Below are positions 11,541 to 22,815 of a stretch of 64,000 nucleotides of DNA, piece by piece. The notes under the pieces were generated by a model. It was given only the letters and a program-made list of their open reading frames with translations, did no database searches and was not told where the DNA came from. Source of the stretch: an uncultured Alphaproteobacteria bacterium (GTDB lineage Bacteria; Pseudomonadota; Alphaproteobacteria; Rhizobiales; Ancalomicrobiaceae); contig CALFRR010000125.1 of assembly GCA_937919435.1 (NCBI GenBank), forward strand, positions 1 to 64,000. Reading direction: 5' to 3'. Position numbers and translations under genes: made by a program. Positions within the stretch are counted from its first letter, which is position 1; the number at the start of each line of letters is the position of its first letter.

Positions 11541-12155
11541 TCAGTTCTGCACGACCACTCGGGCGCCGACACGCACCCGCTCGTAGAGATCGGCGACGTC
11601 GTCGTTGGTCATCCGGAAGCACCCGGAGGACACCGCCTGACCGATCGTCCAGGGCTCGTTGGAACCGTGGATGCGATAGTAGGTCGAGCCGATGTACATG
11701 GCGCGGGCGCCGAGCGGGTTCTCCGGGCCGCCCGCCATGTAGGCCGGCAGGTGCGGCTGACGGCGGCGCATCTCCGGAGGCGGCGTCCAGCCGGGCCACT
11801 CCGCCTTGCGGGTGACGGTGTGGGCCCCGGCCCAGGCGAAGCCCGGACGGCCGACGCCGATGCCGTACTTCAGCGCCTTGCCGTCGCCGAGAATCAGATA
11901 GAGGCGCCGTTCCGCGGTACGCACCACAACCGTCCCCTTGGCGTAGTTGCCTTCGAAGGAGACGACTTCGCGCGGGATCGGCGTGTAGTTCTGTCCGCCG
12001 CTGGCGTAGACGTGGCGGGCGCCGGGGCCGTCGACGATGTTGCCGAAGGCGTCGTAACGATTTTCCACACCGGGGTTGTATTCGGCAAAGGCCGGCATCG
12101 CCGAGAAGAGTGTTCCCGTCGCCAGAGCCATCGCCACAAGCATCTTCCTGCTCAT
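11541..12155 (-). CDS. L,D-transpeptidase (YkuD domain)
   Basis: The 204-residue product has a Sec signal peptide (MSRKMLVAMALATG, cleavage after AFA near residue 24) and then a YkuD catalytic domain. The active site is clear: H163 in YRIHGSNEPWTIG and the nucleophile C179 in SSGCFRM. Such enzymes make 3-3 cross-links in peptidoglycan or attach proteins to it, in the periplasm. Mature segments GTVVVRTAERRLYLIL and GIGVGRPGFAWAG are typical of the ErfK/YbiS branch common in Rhizobiales. ATG 12155 is the only start that puts the signal peptide at the N-terminus. It converges on the DUF971 gene. Confidence 0.92.
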   Translation of the reverse strand: MSRKMLVAMALATGTLFSAMPAFAEYNPGVENRYDAFGNIVDGPGARHVYASGGQNYTPIPREVVSFEGNYAKGTVVVRTAERRLYLILGDGKALKYGIGVGRPGFAWAGAHTVTRKAEWPGWTPPPEMRRRQPHLPAYMAGGPENPLGARAMYIGSTYYRIHGSNEPWTIGQAVSSGCFRMTNDDVADLYERVRVGARVVVQN

Positions 12156-12462
12156 GCCGAGTCCTCGTCGCTTGTCGAGCTGAGTTCGAGCGAAGTCGCC
12201 GCGACGAACGACACCGCCGCCTGCTTCGCCCCCATGATGGGACGATTTGACGCCGCCCGGCAACCCGTCACCGGCGCATTCCCGCCGATCCCTCGCCGGA
12301 CTACGCGATTCCGCGGTCCCTGTGATCGGTGTGCAACGCCTTTCCCCGACGTTTCGCAGATCGATGAAAATGCCGCGGATCGCATTAAGCAAAGGCTCAG
12401 GAACAAGGGTGCAGGATCTGCCGCACGACGAAATCCCCTCAGGGGTCCTCGACGGAACGATC
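12156..12462. other. Divergent intergenic region (307 bp) before the DUF2336 gene
   Basis: This stretch separates the L,D-transpeptidase start from the chosen start of the DUF2336 gene and must hold both promoters. The plus-strand frame of the DUF2336 gene stays open back to about 12247 with further ATGs at 12364 and 12370, so part of this region could be coding. I see no convincing promoter hexamers or palindrome in it. Confidence 0.5.
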
Positions 12463-13521
12463 ATGGCTCTCGATCCGGCACATCTCGACATTCTCGCGCG
12501 TGATCCCAGCCCGCGCGGGCGCGGACGACTCTTGGGAGATCTGGCCAATCTGATGCTGGTCGATCGCCAGGCGGATCCGACCGAGCTCGAGATCTTCTTC
12601 GACATCGTCCGCGCCATTCTGGCATCTACTGCGGTCAACGATCGTCGGCAGTTCTCCGAGACCGCCGCCGACCAGTCGGTGGTTCCTCACGACGTCATCC
12701 TGATTCTCGCCGAAGACGAGATCCGGGTGGCCGAACCGGTGCTGACGCGTTCGCCCGTGCTCACCGACGAGGATCTCGTCCGTCTGACCGAGAACAAGAA
12801 CGACGAACACCGGCTGGCCATCGCCACCCGCGCCCGTCTGTCGCAGGCGGTGTGCACCGCCCTGGTCCGGCTCGGCTCCGCCGCGGTCCTCCACCGGGTC
12901 GGCGGCAACGGCGGCGCCGATCTCGCCGCCGAGACGATCCGCGATCTGCAGACCCATGCCGAGCGCGATCCCGAGTTGCAGCGCATCCTCGGAGAACGCC
13001 CCGATCTTCCCGAACTGCTCGCCCGCTGCATGCGCAACACCCTGCGCCGCATCGCGTCGCGACCCGCTCCGGGGGACGAGACCGGCGACGCCGCCGATCA
13101 TTCGGCCGCGGCCGCAGGTCCGCAGCGCCCGGTTCGGACCCCTTCGCCCGACGACCGCCCCGAGATCACCGATCTCCTCGCCCGCGTAGCCTCTGCCGAA
13201 CTCTCGGTGTCGGGGGTCGTCGGCACCCTCGCCGAAGCCGACCGCCACGCCGATCTCGCCTGCTTCCTCGGCGCCTTCGCCGATCTCGACGAGACACAGG
13301 TGATGCGGGTGCTGGTGCGCGCCGACAGCGTCGGCATCGCCACCGTCGCCAAGGGCGTCGACGTCGACTCCAGGGACTTCGCCAAGATCGTCGAGTTGCG
13401 TCAGCGCCGGCTGAAGTTCTCCGCCGCGCAGAGCCGGTGGGAGCGCGAGCACTACGATCGGCTCGACGCCGGAGAGGCACGCGCCACCATCAGCCAACAC
13501 GGCACTCGGCGCCGCGCCTGA
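12463..13521 (+). CDS. DUF2336 domain-containing protein
   Basis: The 352-residue, helix-rich soluble protein matches the alphaproteobacterial DUF2336 family in layout. An N-terminal part (LDILARDPSPRGRGRLLGDLANLM, then ELEIFFDIVRAIL) is followed by HEAT-like short helices, PVLTDEDLVRLTENKNDEHRLAIATR and related repeats. A charged Ala/Pro linker at about 205-245 leads to a C-terminal helical domain. The family's function is not established; no catalytic motif is visible. The start is uncertain: ATG 12463 (MALDPAHLDIL) best matches the usual short N-terminus, while ATG 12364 would add 33 residues. It is a single gene, divergent from the L,D-transpeptidase. Confidence 0.78.
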   Translation: MALDPAHLDILARDPSPRGRGRLLGDLANLMLVDRQADPTELEIFFDIVRAILASTAVNDRRQFSETAADQSVVPHDVILILAEDEIRVAEPVLTRSPVLTDEDLVRLTENKNDEHRLAIATRARLSQAVCTALVRLGSAAVLHRVGGNGGADLAAETIRDLQTHAERDPELQRILGERPDLPELLARCMRNTLRRIASRPAPGDETGDAADHSAAAAGPQRPVRTPSPDDRPEITDLLARVASAELSVSGVVGTLAEADRHADLACFLGAFADLDETQVMRVLVRADSVGIATVAKGVDVDSRDFAKIVELRQRRLKFSAAQSRWEREHYDRLDAGEARATISQHGTRRRA

Positions 13522-13567
13522 GCCGCCGGACGGCTCCGGCGGGAGCATCGCATCGTTCGAAACGAGA

Positions 13568-13589
13568 ACGGCGGCCCGAGGGCCGCCGT
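13568..13589. terminator. Hairpin between convergent DUF2336 and fumarase genes
   Basis: A perfect 10-bp inverted repeat (ACGGCGGCCC, 13568-13577, complement at 13580-13589, GA between) lies midway between two convergent stops. There is no T-run, but the position suits a bidirectional terminator. Confidence 0.55.
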
Positions 13590-13618
13590 CGCGTCTTCCG
13601 GTCGCGCGGAGCCGCGGC

Positions 13619-15250
<1,632 letters not shown>

Positions 15251-15398
15251 CGATGATCGTCTCCGCTGGCGCCCGGTCGGGCACGGGATCGCGCGATGGC
15301 GGCCGACGGCCGGCCGCCGCCGGTTCGCGTTCTAGAACGAAGCGCCGCGGGCGCCAAGGCGCCCTTGGTCGGAGGAGACGCGCGTCGAAGTCGCGGGA

Positions 15399-17225
15399 TC
15401 ACCGCGCCCGCACGTAGTCTCCCGGAGCCGGCCCGAGGGCGGGCAGCCCCTTCTCCGGCGCGGCGATCGGCGGCGGTGCGATCCGTTCGCCCGAACGCTT
15501 CGCCAGCCAGTCGAACCACGCCGTCCACCACGAGCCCTGCCGCTGTTCCGCGGTCTCGCTCCAGTGCTCGGGATCCACATAGGGCGCTCCGGCCGGTCTG
15601 CCCGCCAGTCGGTACGAGCGGCGCGGATGTCCGGGCTCGGAGACGATGCCGGCGTTGTGGCCGCCGGTGGTCAGCACGAAGGTGGTCTCGGCCTCGGCGA
15701 GCAGGGTGATCTTGTGCACCGACACCCAGGGCGCGACGTGATCGGTCTCGGTGCCGACCGCGAAGATCGGCAGATGGATCGCCTCGATCGACACCGCCCG
15801 GCCGTCGACCTCGTAGCGGCCCTCGGCGAGCCGGTTCTCGAGAAACAGCTGCTCGAGATACTCGGCGTGCATCCGGTAGGGCATCCGGGTGGCGTCGGCG
15901 TTCCAGGCCATCAGATCGCCCATCGGCGCCCGCTTGCCGAGCAGATACTCGGTGACCATCCGCCCCCACACCAGATCGCGCGCCTTCAGCAGCATGAAGG
16001 CACCGGCCATCTGGTCGGTGTCGAGATAGCCGCGCTGCCACATCATGTCCTCGAGCAGCGTCAGCTGGCTCTCGTCGATGAAGGTCATCAGCTCGCCCGC
16101 CTGGGTGAAGTCGGTCTGCGCGGCGAGCAGGGTCATCGAGCCGAAGCGGGTGTCGCCGTCGCGCGCCTGCCGCGCCGTCTCGATGGCGAGCAGCGTGCCG
16201 CCGAGGCAGTAGCCGACCCCGTGCACCTTCGCCGGCCCGCAGATCGCCGCGATCGCGTCGAGCGCCGCCACCGGGCCGAGCCGGCGGTAGTCGTCGAGCC
16301 CGAGGTCGCGGTCCGCCCCGTCGGGGTTCTTCCACGACACGACGAACACGGTGAAGCCGGCCTCGACCAGATGGCGGACCATCGAGTTCTGCGGCGACAG
16401 GTCGAGAATGTAGTATTTCATGATCCAGGCCGGCACGATCAGCACCGGTTCGGGATGGACCGTCTCGGTGGTCGGCGTGTAGCGGATCAGTTCGATCAGC
16501 CGGTTGCGGTAGACCACCGTGCCCGGCGTCACCGCCACGGTCTCGCCCGGCAGGAAGTTCTCGGTGCCTTCCGGCGGCAGCCGGCCGATCATCCGGTGAA
16601 GGTCGTCGGCGGCGTGGGCCGCGCCGCGCCGCAGGTTGGCGCCGCCTTCCGCGGCGGTCACCGCCGCCACTTCCGGGTTGGTCGCCGCGAAGTTCGACGG
16701 CGACATCGCGTCGAGCATCTGCCGGGCGGCGAAACCGACCAGCCTCAGATGATGCGGCGCCGCACCGCGCACCCCGGTGGTCGCCTCGGTCCACCAGGCC
16801 TCGCCCATCCGGAAGGCGTCGGCCCACAGCCGGTGCGGCCCGGCGGACCAGCCCTCCGACCGGAACCGCGGATCCTTCGAAGCGATCGGTTCGCCGCCGT
16901 CGCCGAGCGACAGCGACAGGGCGGTGCGCCCGAGATCGAGCCATTTCTCCATCGCCGAGGCGGCGAGTGCCCCGACCTTGCCCGGCGAGGCGGCGAGATG
17001 CACCGCCCAGTCGTACTGGGCGATCGCCAGCGCCGACGGCGACAGCCCGCCGGTCATCCGCGCCATCGCCGCATGGCTCGCCCGGTCGATCGTCTCGGCC
17101 GCCGCCAGTTGCTCCCGCGACGCCCCCGGCATCGGCCGTCCGGCCGCCGAGCGGGGAGGGGCGGCGGTGGCGATCGGCGGGGCGGTCGGAAGGGCGGCCT
17201 CGGGCGGCCGGCTGATGGTGTTCAT
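15399..17225 (-). CDS. phaC: Class I poly(3-hydroxyalkanoate) synthase PhaC
   Basis: PhaC polymerises (R)-3-hydroxyacyl-CoA into polyhydroxyalkanoate storage granules. The 608-residue product has the variable N-terminal region and an alpha/beta-hydrolase catalytic half. The lipase-like box is GVGYCLGG with nucleophile C340; D495 (GTETDHVAPW) and H523 (GGHNAGIV) complete the triad. Conserved class I blocks IMKYYILDLSPQNSMVRHL and FTVFVVSWKNPD lie before it. ATG 17225 gives a usual length for class I enzymes. No phaA, phaB, phaR or phasin gene is adjacent in this window. A Pro/Ala-rich, low-complexity stretch occupies residues 8-35. Confidence 0.94.
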   Translation of the reverse strand: MNTISRPPEAALPTAPPIATAAPPRSAAGRPMPGASREQLAAAETIDRASHAAMARMTGGLSPSALAIAQYDWAVHLAASPGKVGALAASAMEKWLDLGRTALSLSLGDGGEPIASKDPRFRSEGWSAGPHRLWADAFRMGEAWWTEATTGVRGAAPHHLRLVGFAARQMLDAMSPSNFAATNPEVAAVTAAEGGANLRRGAAHAADDLHRMIGRLPPEGTENFLPGETVAVTPGTVVYRNRLIELIRYTPTTETVHPEPVLIVPAWIMKYYILDLSPQNSMVRHLVEAGFTVFVVSWKNPDGADRDLGLDDYRRLGPVAALDAIAAICGPAKVHGVGYCLGGTLLAIETARQARDGDTRFGSMTLLAAQTDFTQAGELMTFIDESQLTLLEDMMWQRGYLDTDQMAGAFMLLKARDLVWGRMVTEYLLGKRAPMGDLMAWNADATRMPYRMHAEYLEQLFLENRLAEGRYEVDGRAVSIEAIHLPIFAVGTETDHVAPWVSVHKITLLAEAETTFVLTTGGHNAGIVSEPGHPRRSYRLAGRPAGAPYVDPEHWSETAEQRQGSWWTAWFDWLAKRSGERIAPPPIAAPEKGLPALGPAPGDYVRAR

Positions 17226-17383
17226 GGTGTCTCTCCCCGGTCGACCGCGGCGCTGCTCCGTGGCCGGCCTCTCCTCCTGGCGGTCCCGCAGTGCCGGAAA
17301 GATCGACTGAAACGTTAGCGGGTGCAGCACGCAGCTGACACCATGGCGCGGGTTCGTTCCATCCGGGTAAATTCCGCACGCAT

Positions 17384-18088
17384 TTACTCGTGCGCGATTT
17401 CCCAGCGGTCCAGGAAGGCTTCGACCGGGAGGGCGCGGAAGTCGGGCAGCGCCCGCCGCAGAGCGGCATGGCTCCAGTCCCACCACGCCAGCCGGATCAA
17501 CCGCTCGGCGATCGCCTCGGGGAAGCGACGGCGGATCGGCCGGGCGGGATTGCCGGCGACGATCGTGTAGGGGGCGACGTCCTTCGTCACCACCGCGCCG
17601 GCCCCGACCACCGCGCCGATGCCGACCGAGCGCCCGGGCAGCACGATCGCCCCCCGCCCGATCCAGGCGTCGTGGCCGATCGACACCCGCTCGGCGCGGC
17701 GCCGGTCGAACTCTTCGACCTCGTCGGCGACGTCCTCGAAATACTGCCAGGAGCGATAGGTGAAATGCGCCTGCGCCGCCCGCTCCAGCGGATGGTTGGC
17801 CGGATTGATGCCGACGAGCGCCCCGATCGAGACGAACTTGCCGATGTCGGCATAGACGATCTCGCAGTCGTTGACCGCGTAGGAGTAGTCGCCGATCACG
17901 CTCTCGATCACCGTGGTGCGCGCGCCGATCTTGACGAACTTGCCGAAGCGGCTGTCGCGGGTGACCGCCGTCTCGTGGACCAGCGGCTTCGCCCCGAGCC
18001 GCTTCTTGCGCACGTGCGCGGGCAAGCGGGCTTCGCCGTGCGCGGCGGTCGCGGGGGGAGGGGGGAGGGGAGAATCGGTGTCGGCCAT
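17384..18088 (-). CDS. Hexapeptide-repeat (XAT-type) acetyltransferase, phosphonate-metabolism-associated family
   Basis: The 234-residue protein is a left-handed parallel beta-helix acyltransferase. Imperfect hexapeptides run from about residue 36 ([20 protein letters not shown]) to about 190. An inserted loop, [21 protein letters not shown], carries the active-site histidine expected in xenobiotic acetyltransferases. The C-terminal block [20 protein letters not shown] matches the group usually encoded with C-P lyase (phn) genes. No phn gene is present here, so it may have another substrate. The first 25 residues are a Pro/Ala-rich lead. ATG 18088 is preferred over an upstream in-frame start because conservation begins after it. 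Confidence 0.85.
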   Translation of the reverse strand: MADTDSPLPPPPATAAHGEARLPAHVRKKRLGAKPLVHETAVTRDSRFGKFVKIGARTTVIESVIGDYSYAVNDCEIVYADIGKFVSIGALVGINPANHPLERAAQAHFTYRSWQYFEDVADEVEEFDRRRAERVSIGHDAWIGRGAIVLPGRSVGIGAVVGAGAVVTKDVAPYTIVAGNPARPIRRRFPEAIAERLIRLAWWDWSHAALRRALPDFRALPVEAFLDRWEIAHE

Positions 18089-18477
18089 GATCGGTCTTTC
18101 CGCCGGTCGTCCGGGATCCGCTCCGCCGGCGCGCTTCGGAGCGGCGCGATCATCCCCGATCGCCGGGCCGCCTGTCGACCGTCTCGCGTGTGTCGCGGAC
18201 CAGGGAGCGACCCGCACGGGCGCCGGAACGTCGCAGCGGTCGGCCCGTCCATGAAAAGAGCAGTCCCGACCATTGACAACGGGCTCGGGGTCTGGCGCTA
18301 GACCTGATGCCGAACCCGCGCGTCGCAGGACGCGAGGGAGCGGTTTCTCGACCGCGGGCGAGGTGGTCGGGGGAAGTGACGCGTCCGGGCGACCGGGCGC
18401 CCGTGGATCTTCGTCAGAGGAAGCGAGCCGGCCGGCTCCGGACGGAAGTCGTGCGGCCGATCGCCAAGGAGAACGAC
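18089..18477. other. Divergent intergenic region (389 bp) upstream of transketolase
   Basis: This stretch holds the start regions of the acetyltransferase (minus) and tkt (plus). The only clear element is a consensus -35 box at 18273 (described separately), leaving a leader of about 170 bases before tkt. I see no further gene in it. Confidence 0.5.
18273..18302 (+). promoter_or_regulatory. Candidate promoter of the transketolase gene
   Basis: A perfect TTGACA -35 hexamer at 18273-18278 is followed after 17-18 bases by CGCTAGA at 18296-18302. In many alphaproteobacteria the -10 box departs from TATAAT, so this is plausible but the -10 match is weak. It is the best promoter-like pair in the gap upstream of tkt. 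Confidence 0.4.
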
Positions 18478-20481
18478 ATGACAGTGCCCGCGAGCTTGAC
18501 CTGGAAGGTTTCTGCGGCGGTCCGCGCCCTCGCCATGGATGCGGTCGAGGCGGCCAAGTCCGGCCACCCCGGTGCCCCGATGGGCATGGCCGACATCGCT
18601 TCGGTTCTGTGGCGCGGACCCCTGCGCTTCGATCCGAAGAAGCCGAAGTGGCCGAACCGCGACCGCTTCATCCTGTCGAACGGCCACGGCTCGATGCTGC
18701 TCTACGCGCTCCTCCATCTGACCGGCTTCGATCTGCCGATCGACGAGTTGAAGCGCTTCCGCCAGCTCCATTCGAAGACCCCGGGCCACCCCGAGAACTT
18801 CGTCACCGCTGGCGTCGAGACCACCACCGGCCCGCTCGGCCAGGGTCTGGCCAATTCGGTCGGCTTCGCCATCGCCGAGCAGACGCTGGCCGCCCAGTTC
18901 AACCGTCCCGGCCACGAGATCGTCGATCACCGCACCTGGGTGTTCGCCGGTGACGGCTGCCTGATGGAAGGCGTCTCCCACGAGGCCTGCTCGCTCGCCG
19001 GCACCCTGAAGCTCGGCAAGCTCAAGGTGATCTGGGATTCGAACGGCATCTCGATCGACGGCAAGATCGGCGAGTGGTTCGCCGAGGACACCTGCGCCCG
19101 CTTCGAAGCCTATGGCTGGCACGTCGTGCGCGACGTCGACGGCCACGATCCGGAAGCCATCGCCGCGGCGATCGCGGAGGCCGAGAGCGTCACCGACCGA
19201 CCGGTGTTCGTCCAGATGAAGACCGTCATCGGTCTCGGTGCCCCGAAGAAGCAGGGCACCGAAGGCAGCCACGGCGCGCCGCTCGGCGCCGAGGAGATCG
19301 CCGGCGTCCGCGTCGCGATGAAGTGGGCCCACCCGCCCTTCGAGATCCCCGCCGACGTCTACGCCGAGTGGGACCGCACCGCCGCCGGTGCCGCCCTGTC
19401 GAGCGAATGGGAAGCCCGTTTCGCGGCCTATGCGAAGGCCTACCCGGAGCTCGCCGCCGAGTTCGAGCGCCGCATCGCCGGTCGCCTGCCCGAGGGCTTC
19501 GACGCCTTCGCCGCCGCCACCCTCGCCGCGACCCAGGAGAAGGCGGAGCTGATCGCCAGCCGCAAGGCCAGCCAGAACGCCCTCAACGAGCTCGCCCCGA
19601 AGCTGCCCGAGTTCCTCGGCGGTTCGGCCGACCTGACCCATTCGAACCTGACCAACTACAAGGGCACCCTGCCGATCACCCGTGATCCGGCCGGCAATAC
19701 CATCCTCTTCGGGGTGCGCGAATTCGCCATGACCGCGATCGCCAACGGCATCGCCCTGCACGGCGGTTTCCTGCCCTTCGTCGCCACCTTCCTGGTGTTC
19801 TCCGACTATGCCCGCAACGCCATCCGGATGTCGGCACTGATGCGCCAGCGGGTGGTCGGGGTCTACACCCACGACTCGATCGGTCTCGGCGAGGACGGCC
19901 CGACCCATCAGCCGGTCGAGCACGCCGAGAGCCTCCGGATCATCCCGAATCTCGACGTCTGGCGGCCCTGCGACGCCACCGAGACCTTCGCCGCCTGGAC
20001 CTCGTCGGTCGAGCGCGCCGACGGTCCCTCGGCGCTGCTGCTCTCCCGCCAGAACCTGCCGATGCAGGCCCGCACCGCCGACCAACTCGCCGAGATCGCC
20101 AAGGGCGGCTACGTCCTGGTCGAGCCGGCGGCCGCCCCGAAGGCGGTGATCGTCGGCACCGGCTCGGAACTCCAGTTCGCGGTCGAAGGGGCGAAGCGCC
20201 TCGCCGAGAAGGGGGTCCCGGTCCGCGTCGTGTCGATGCCCTGCGTCGAGGCGTTCGAGCGTCGCCCCGCGGCGGAGCAGGCGGCGATCCTGCCGAAGGA
20301 TCTGCCCACCGTGGTGATCGAAGCGGGCGTGTCGAAGGGCTGGTGGAAGTACGCCGGCCGCGACGGCGCTGTGATCGGCATCGACCGCTTCGGCGAGAGC
20401 GCGCCGGAGAAGGTGCTCTACCCGCTGTTCGGCTTCACCACCGACAACGTGGTGGCGACGGTCGAGCGCGTTCTCGGCTGA
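18478..20481 (+). CDS. tkt: Transketolase
   Basis: Transketolase moves two-carbon units between sugar phosphates in the pentose phosphate pathway (and the Calvin cycle if present), using thiamine diphosphate. The 667-residue product has the usual length. The thiamine diphosphate motif starts at [13 protein letters not shown] and closes with the metal-binding Asn in [11 protein letters not shown]. The pyrimidine-domain segment is [19 protein letters not shown], and [19 protein letters not shown] residues ([15 protein letters not shown]) lie in the phosphate-binding region. ATG 18478 follows an AAGGAG site at 18466-18471. The next gene, on the same strand after about 180 bases, is class II aldolase. 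Confidence 0.97.
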   Translation: MTVPASLTWKVSAAVRALAMDAVEAAKSGHPGAPMGMADIASVLWRGPLRFDPKKPKWPNRDRFILSNGHGSMLLYALLHLTGFDLPIDELKRFRQLHSKTPGHPENFVTAGVETTTGPLGQGLANSVGFAIAEQTLAAQFNRPGHEIVDHRTWVFAGDGCLMEGVSHEACSLAGTLKLGKLKVIWDSNGISIDGKIGEWFAEDTCARFEAYGWHVVRDVDGHDPEAIAAAIAEAESVTDRPVFVQMKTVIGLGAPKKQGTEGSHGAPLGAEEIAGVRVAMKWAHPPFEIPADVYAEWDRTAAGAALSSEWEARFAAYAKAYPELAAEFERRIAGRLPEGFDAFAAATLAATQEKAELIASRKASQNALNELAPKLPEFLGGSADLTHSNLTNYKGTLPITRDPAGNTILFGVREFAMTAIANGIALHGGFLPFVATFLVFSDYARNAIRMSALMRQRVVGVYTHDSIGLGEDGPTHQPVEHAESLRIIPNLDVWRPCDATETFAAWTSSVERADGPSALLLSRQNLPMQARTADQLAEIAKGGYVLVEPAAAPKAVIVGTGSELQFAVEGAKRLAEKGVPVRVVSMPCVEAFERRPAAEQAAILPKDLPTVVIEAGVSKGWWKYAGRDGAVIGIDRFGESAPEKVLYPLFGFTTDNVVATVERVLG

Positions 20482-20493
20482 CGCGAAGTGCAA

Positions 20494-20530
20494 CGACTGC
20501 CGATGTGAGGGTTTCTTGCATCGGCAGTCG
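20494..20530 (+). terminator. Long hairpin between tkt and fba
   Basis: A perfect 12-bp inverted repeat (CGACTGCCGATG, 20494-20505, complement at 20519-20530) encloses a 13-base loop and starts 12 bases after the tkt stop. The following bases are CCCCG rather than a T-run. It may terminate or stabilise the tkt transcript, or attenuate read-through into fba. Confidence 0.5.
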
Positions 20531-20665
20531 CCCCGATCTGGACAATTGGTCGAGGGTCGGGTCTCTGGGATGTCCGGGGGCCTTGAACCGGAAGGCGCGG
20601 CATTCTAACCCACCCAGGGTCGGTGGGCCGTGCCTGCGCCTTCGACACCGAATGGGGAGATTGCG

Positions 20666-21730
20666 ATGCCGCTCGTTTCCATGCGCCAGTTGCTCGACCA
20701 CGCCGCCGAGAACGGTTACGGCCTGCCGGCCTTCAACGTGAACAACCTCGAACAGGTGCGCGCCGTCATGGAGGCCGCCCGCGAGACCCGTAGCCCGGTG
20801 ATCCTGCAGGGATCGGCCGGCGCCCGCAAATATGCCGGCGAGCATTTTCTCCGTCACCTGATCCTGGCGGCGGTCGAGGCCTATCCCGAGATCCCGATCG
20901 TCATGCACCAGGACCACGGCGCCTCGCCGGCGGTCTGTCAGGCGGCGATCCGCTCGGGCTTCACCTCGGTGATGATGGACGGCTCGCTCCAGGCCGACGG
21001 CAAGACCGTCGCCTCTTACGAGTACAACGTCGAGACCACCGCCCGGGTGGTCGAGTTCGCGCATTCGATCGGCGTGTCGGTTGAAGGCGAGCTCGGCGTG
21101 CTCGGCTCGCTCGAGACGATGAAGGGCGACAAGGAGGACGGTCACGGTGCCGAGGGCACGATGACCCGCGAACAGCTCCTGACCGACCCCGATCAGGCCG
21201 CCGACTTCGTCAAGAAGACCCAGGTCGACGCGCTGGCGATCGCCATCGGCACCTCGCACGGCGCCTACAAGTTCTCCAAGAAGCCGACCGGCGACATCCT
21301 CGCCATCGACCGCATCAAGGAAATCCACGCCCGCATCCCGAACACCCATCTGGTGATGCACGGCTCGTCGTCGGTACCGCAGGAACTGCTCGAGGAGATC
21401 CGGGAGTTCGGCGGCGACATGAAGGAGACCTACGGCGTCCCGGTCGAGGAGATCGTCGAGGGCATCAAGCACGGCGTCCGCAAGGTCAACATCGACACCG
21501 ACCTGCGTCTCGCGATGACCGGCGCGATCCGCCGGCTGTTCGCCACCAAGCCGGGCGAGTTCGACCCGCGCAAGTACAACGCCGAGGCCCAGAAGGCCGC
21601 GTCGAAGGTCTGCAAGGCCCGTTACGAAGCCTTCGGCACCGCCGGTCAGGCCGACAAGATCAAGCCGCTGCCGCTCGAAGTGGTCGCCGCCGACTACGTC
21701 TCCGGCAAGCTGGCGCAAGTGGTGAAGTGA
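20666..21730 (+). CDS. fba: Class II fructose-bisphosphate aldolase (Calvin-cycle type)
   Basis: This zinc-dependent enzyme cleaves fructose 1,6-bisphosphate, and can condense sedoheptulose bisphosphate. The 354-residue protein matches the CbbA/class IIB subgroup, with [21 protein letters not shown] at the N-terminus. Zinc and catalytic segments are [34 protein letters not shown] and [10 protein letters not shown], then [16 protein letters not shown] for phosphate binding. The start is ATG 20666 after a GGGGAG site; an upstream in-frame GTG/ATG gives only an unconserved dozen residues. In many Rhizobiales gap and pgk lie between tkt and this gene; they are absent here. Confidence 0.95.
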   Translation: MPLVSMRQLLDHAAENGYGLPAFNVNNLEQVRAVMEAARETRSPVILQGSAGARKYAGEHFLRHLILAAVEAYPEIPIVMHQDHGASPAVCQAAIRSGFTSVMMDGSLQADGKTVASYEYNVETTARVVEFAHSIGVSVEGELGVLGSLETMKGDKEDGHGAEGTMTREQLLTDPDQAADFVKKTQVDALAIAIGTSHGAYKFSKKPTGDILAIDRIKEIHARIPNTHLVMHGSSSVPQELLEEIREFGGDMKETYGVPVEEIVEGIKHGVRKVNIDTDLRLAMTGAIRRLFATKPGEFDPRKYNAEAQKAASKVCKARYEAFGTAGQADKIKPLPLEVVAADYVSGKLAQVVK

Positions 21731-21917
21731 TCGCCCGCCCCGCCCGTTGAGGGGCGGTGGGTCGACCCCGACGTCCCGACGCCGCCGTGGCCTCCACGGC
21801 GGCGTCGTCGCGTCTGCGGGCCGCCGCGGCCGGGGCGGGGTATCGGCGACGGGATCCTCGGGCGCTCGCAGCGGGCGCACTGTTCTTCGGAAGACGACAT
21901 TCCGAGGACCATCACCC

Positions 21918-22768
21918 GTGACACTGCTCCACCGATCACCTCCCGACACGGTTCCCCCGGACCCGGGGCTCTTCGTCCGTCGCGCGCGTGCCGAGGCGGC
22001 GGGCTTCGCGCTGTCGCTGGCGATGCTGCGCCTCTCGCTCGCGCTGCGCGCCTGGAACCCGAACCAGCCGCGGGTACCCGCCGGCAATCCCGACGGTGGC
22101 GAATGGACGACCATCGGTTTCGGATGGGCGCGCGCCGGCGGCGAGAAGGAGCCGCGGATACGAGTCGCGCAGGTCGTTTCACGCTGACGACGAGGATCCG
22201 GCTTTTCCGTCTCCGATGGACGGCGAGAGTTCGAAGTCTCGATACCGCAAGGCACGCGCATCGCCCTGCGGGAAGCTCAAGTCGCGGCGGTGGAGCGGCA
22301 GATCACCGCGATCCGCCCGCGATGGCGGCCGGAAGTGGGAGCGTGGGAGAACGCCGACGGCTACGAAGTGCATCTCGAGGCGCGATTGCTCTCGGCCGAA
22401 GCCGAGCTTCGGCGCCTGTCGCTGCTGTCCGGCGGGTTCATTCCCAACCGTCCTCCGATCGGACGCATGACCGAGAGCACCGAGGAATTGGTCTTTCCGG
22501 GAGGAAAGCTCATCGGATGGCGGGAGCCGGCGCGGCAACGTGGATTCGCACGGTGACACGCGATGGTTTCAATCGGCTGAGCTATGATGTCCTGCGCGAC
22601 GCCGACGCGATCCGCACGCCGACACTTTATCAGGGCGGGTGGTTTCTGACCCGCGACCAATGTCGGGTCGGATTCCGTCTGAGTGACGACAGCGGTTGGA
22701 CGATGGAGTTTCCTGGTTGGCCGTACTTCAGAGGTGGTGAACGAGAATTGAGGATACATCAAAAATGA
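21918..22768 (+). pseudogene. Decayed polymorphic-toxin gene (broken by an in-frame stop and a frameshift)
   Basis: Three open pieces read as one protein of about 283 residues. Piece 1 (GTG 21918 after a GAGGA site) ends at TGA 22185-22187. It has a hydrophobic helix and then AWNPNQPRVPAGNPDGGEWT, a linker I recognise from N-termini of alphaproteobacterial polymorphic toxins. Piece 2 continues in the same frame (22188-22556) with RPRWRPEVGAWEN and LIGWREP. Piece 3 is one frame back: reading G22529 twice joins GWREP to GAATWIRTVTRDGFNRL and runs to RELRIHQK at 22766. Alternatively piece 3 is a separate 71-residue gene with GTG 22553 overlapping the piece-2 stop. The toxic activity is unknown. 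An immunity-like gene follows with an ATGA overlap. Confidence 0.65.
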
Positions 22769-22815
22769 TAAATATAAGCGCGGAAAATCTCAAAGAATAC
22801 TATGACTGTCTGGCT
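22735..22815. other. AT-rich patch at the toxin/immunity junction
   Basis: From the toxin tail into the first codons of the immunity-like gene (for example AAAAATGATAAATATAAGC and AAAGAATACTATGAC) base composition drops visibly below that of the surrounding GC-rich DNA. This is consistent with recent acquisition of this module. Confidence 0.6.

Noticed and set aside
22520..22556. Programmed -1 frameshift site in the toxin gene
   Set aside because: No slippery heptamer of the X-XXY-YYZ form and no clear downstream pseudoknot is visible, and the same gene also has a nonsense codon, so decay is simpler.
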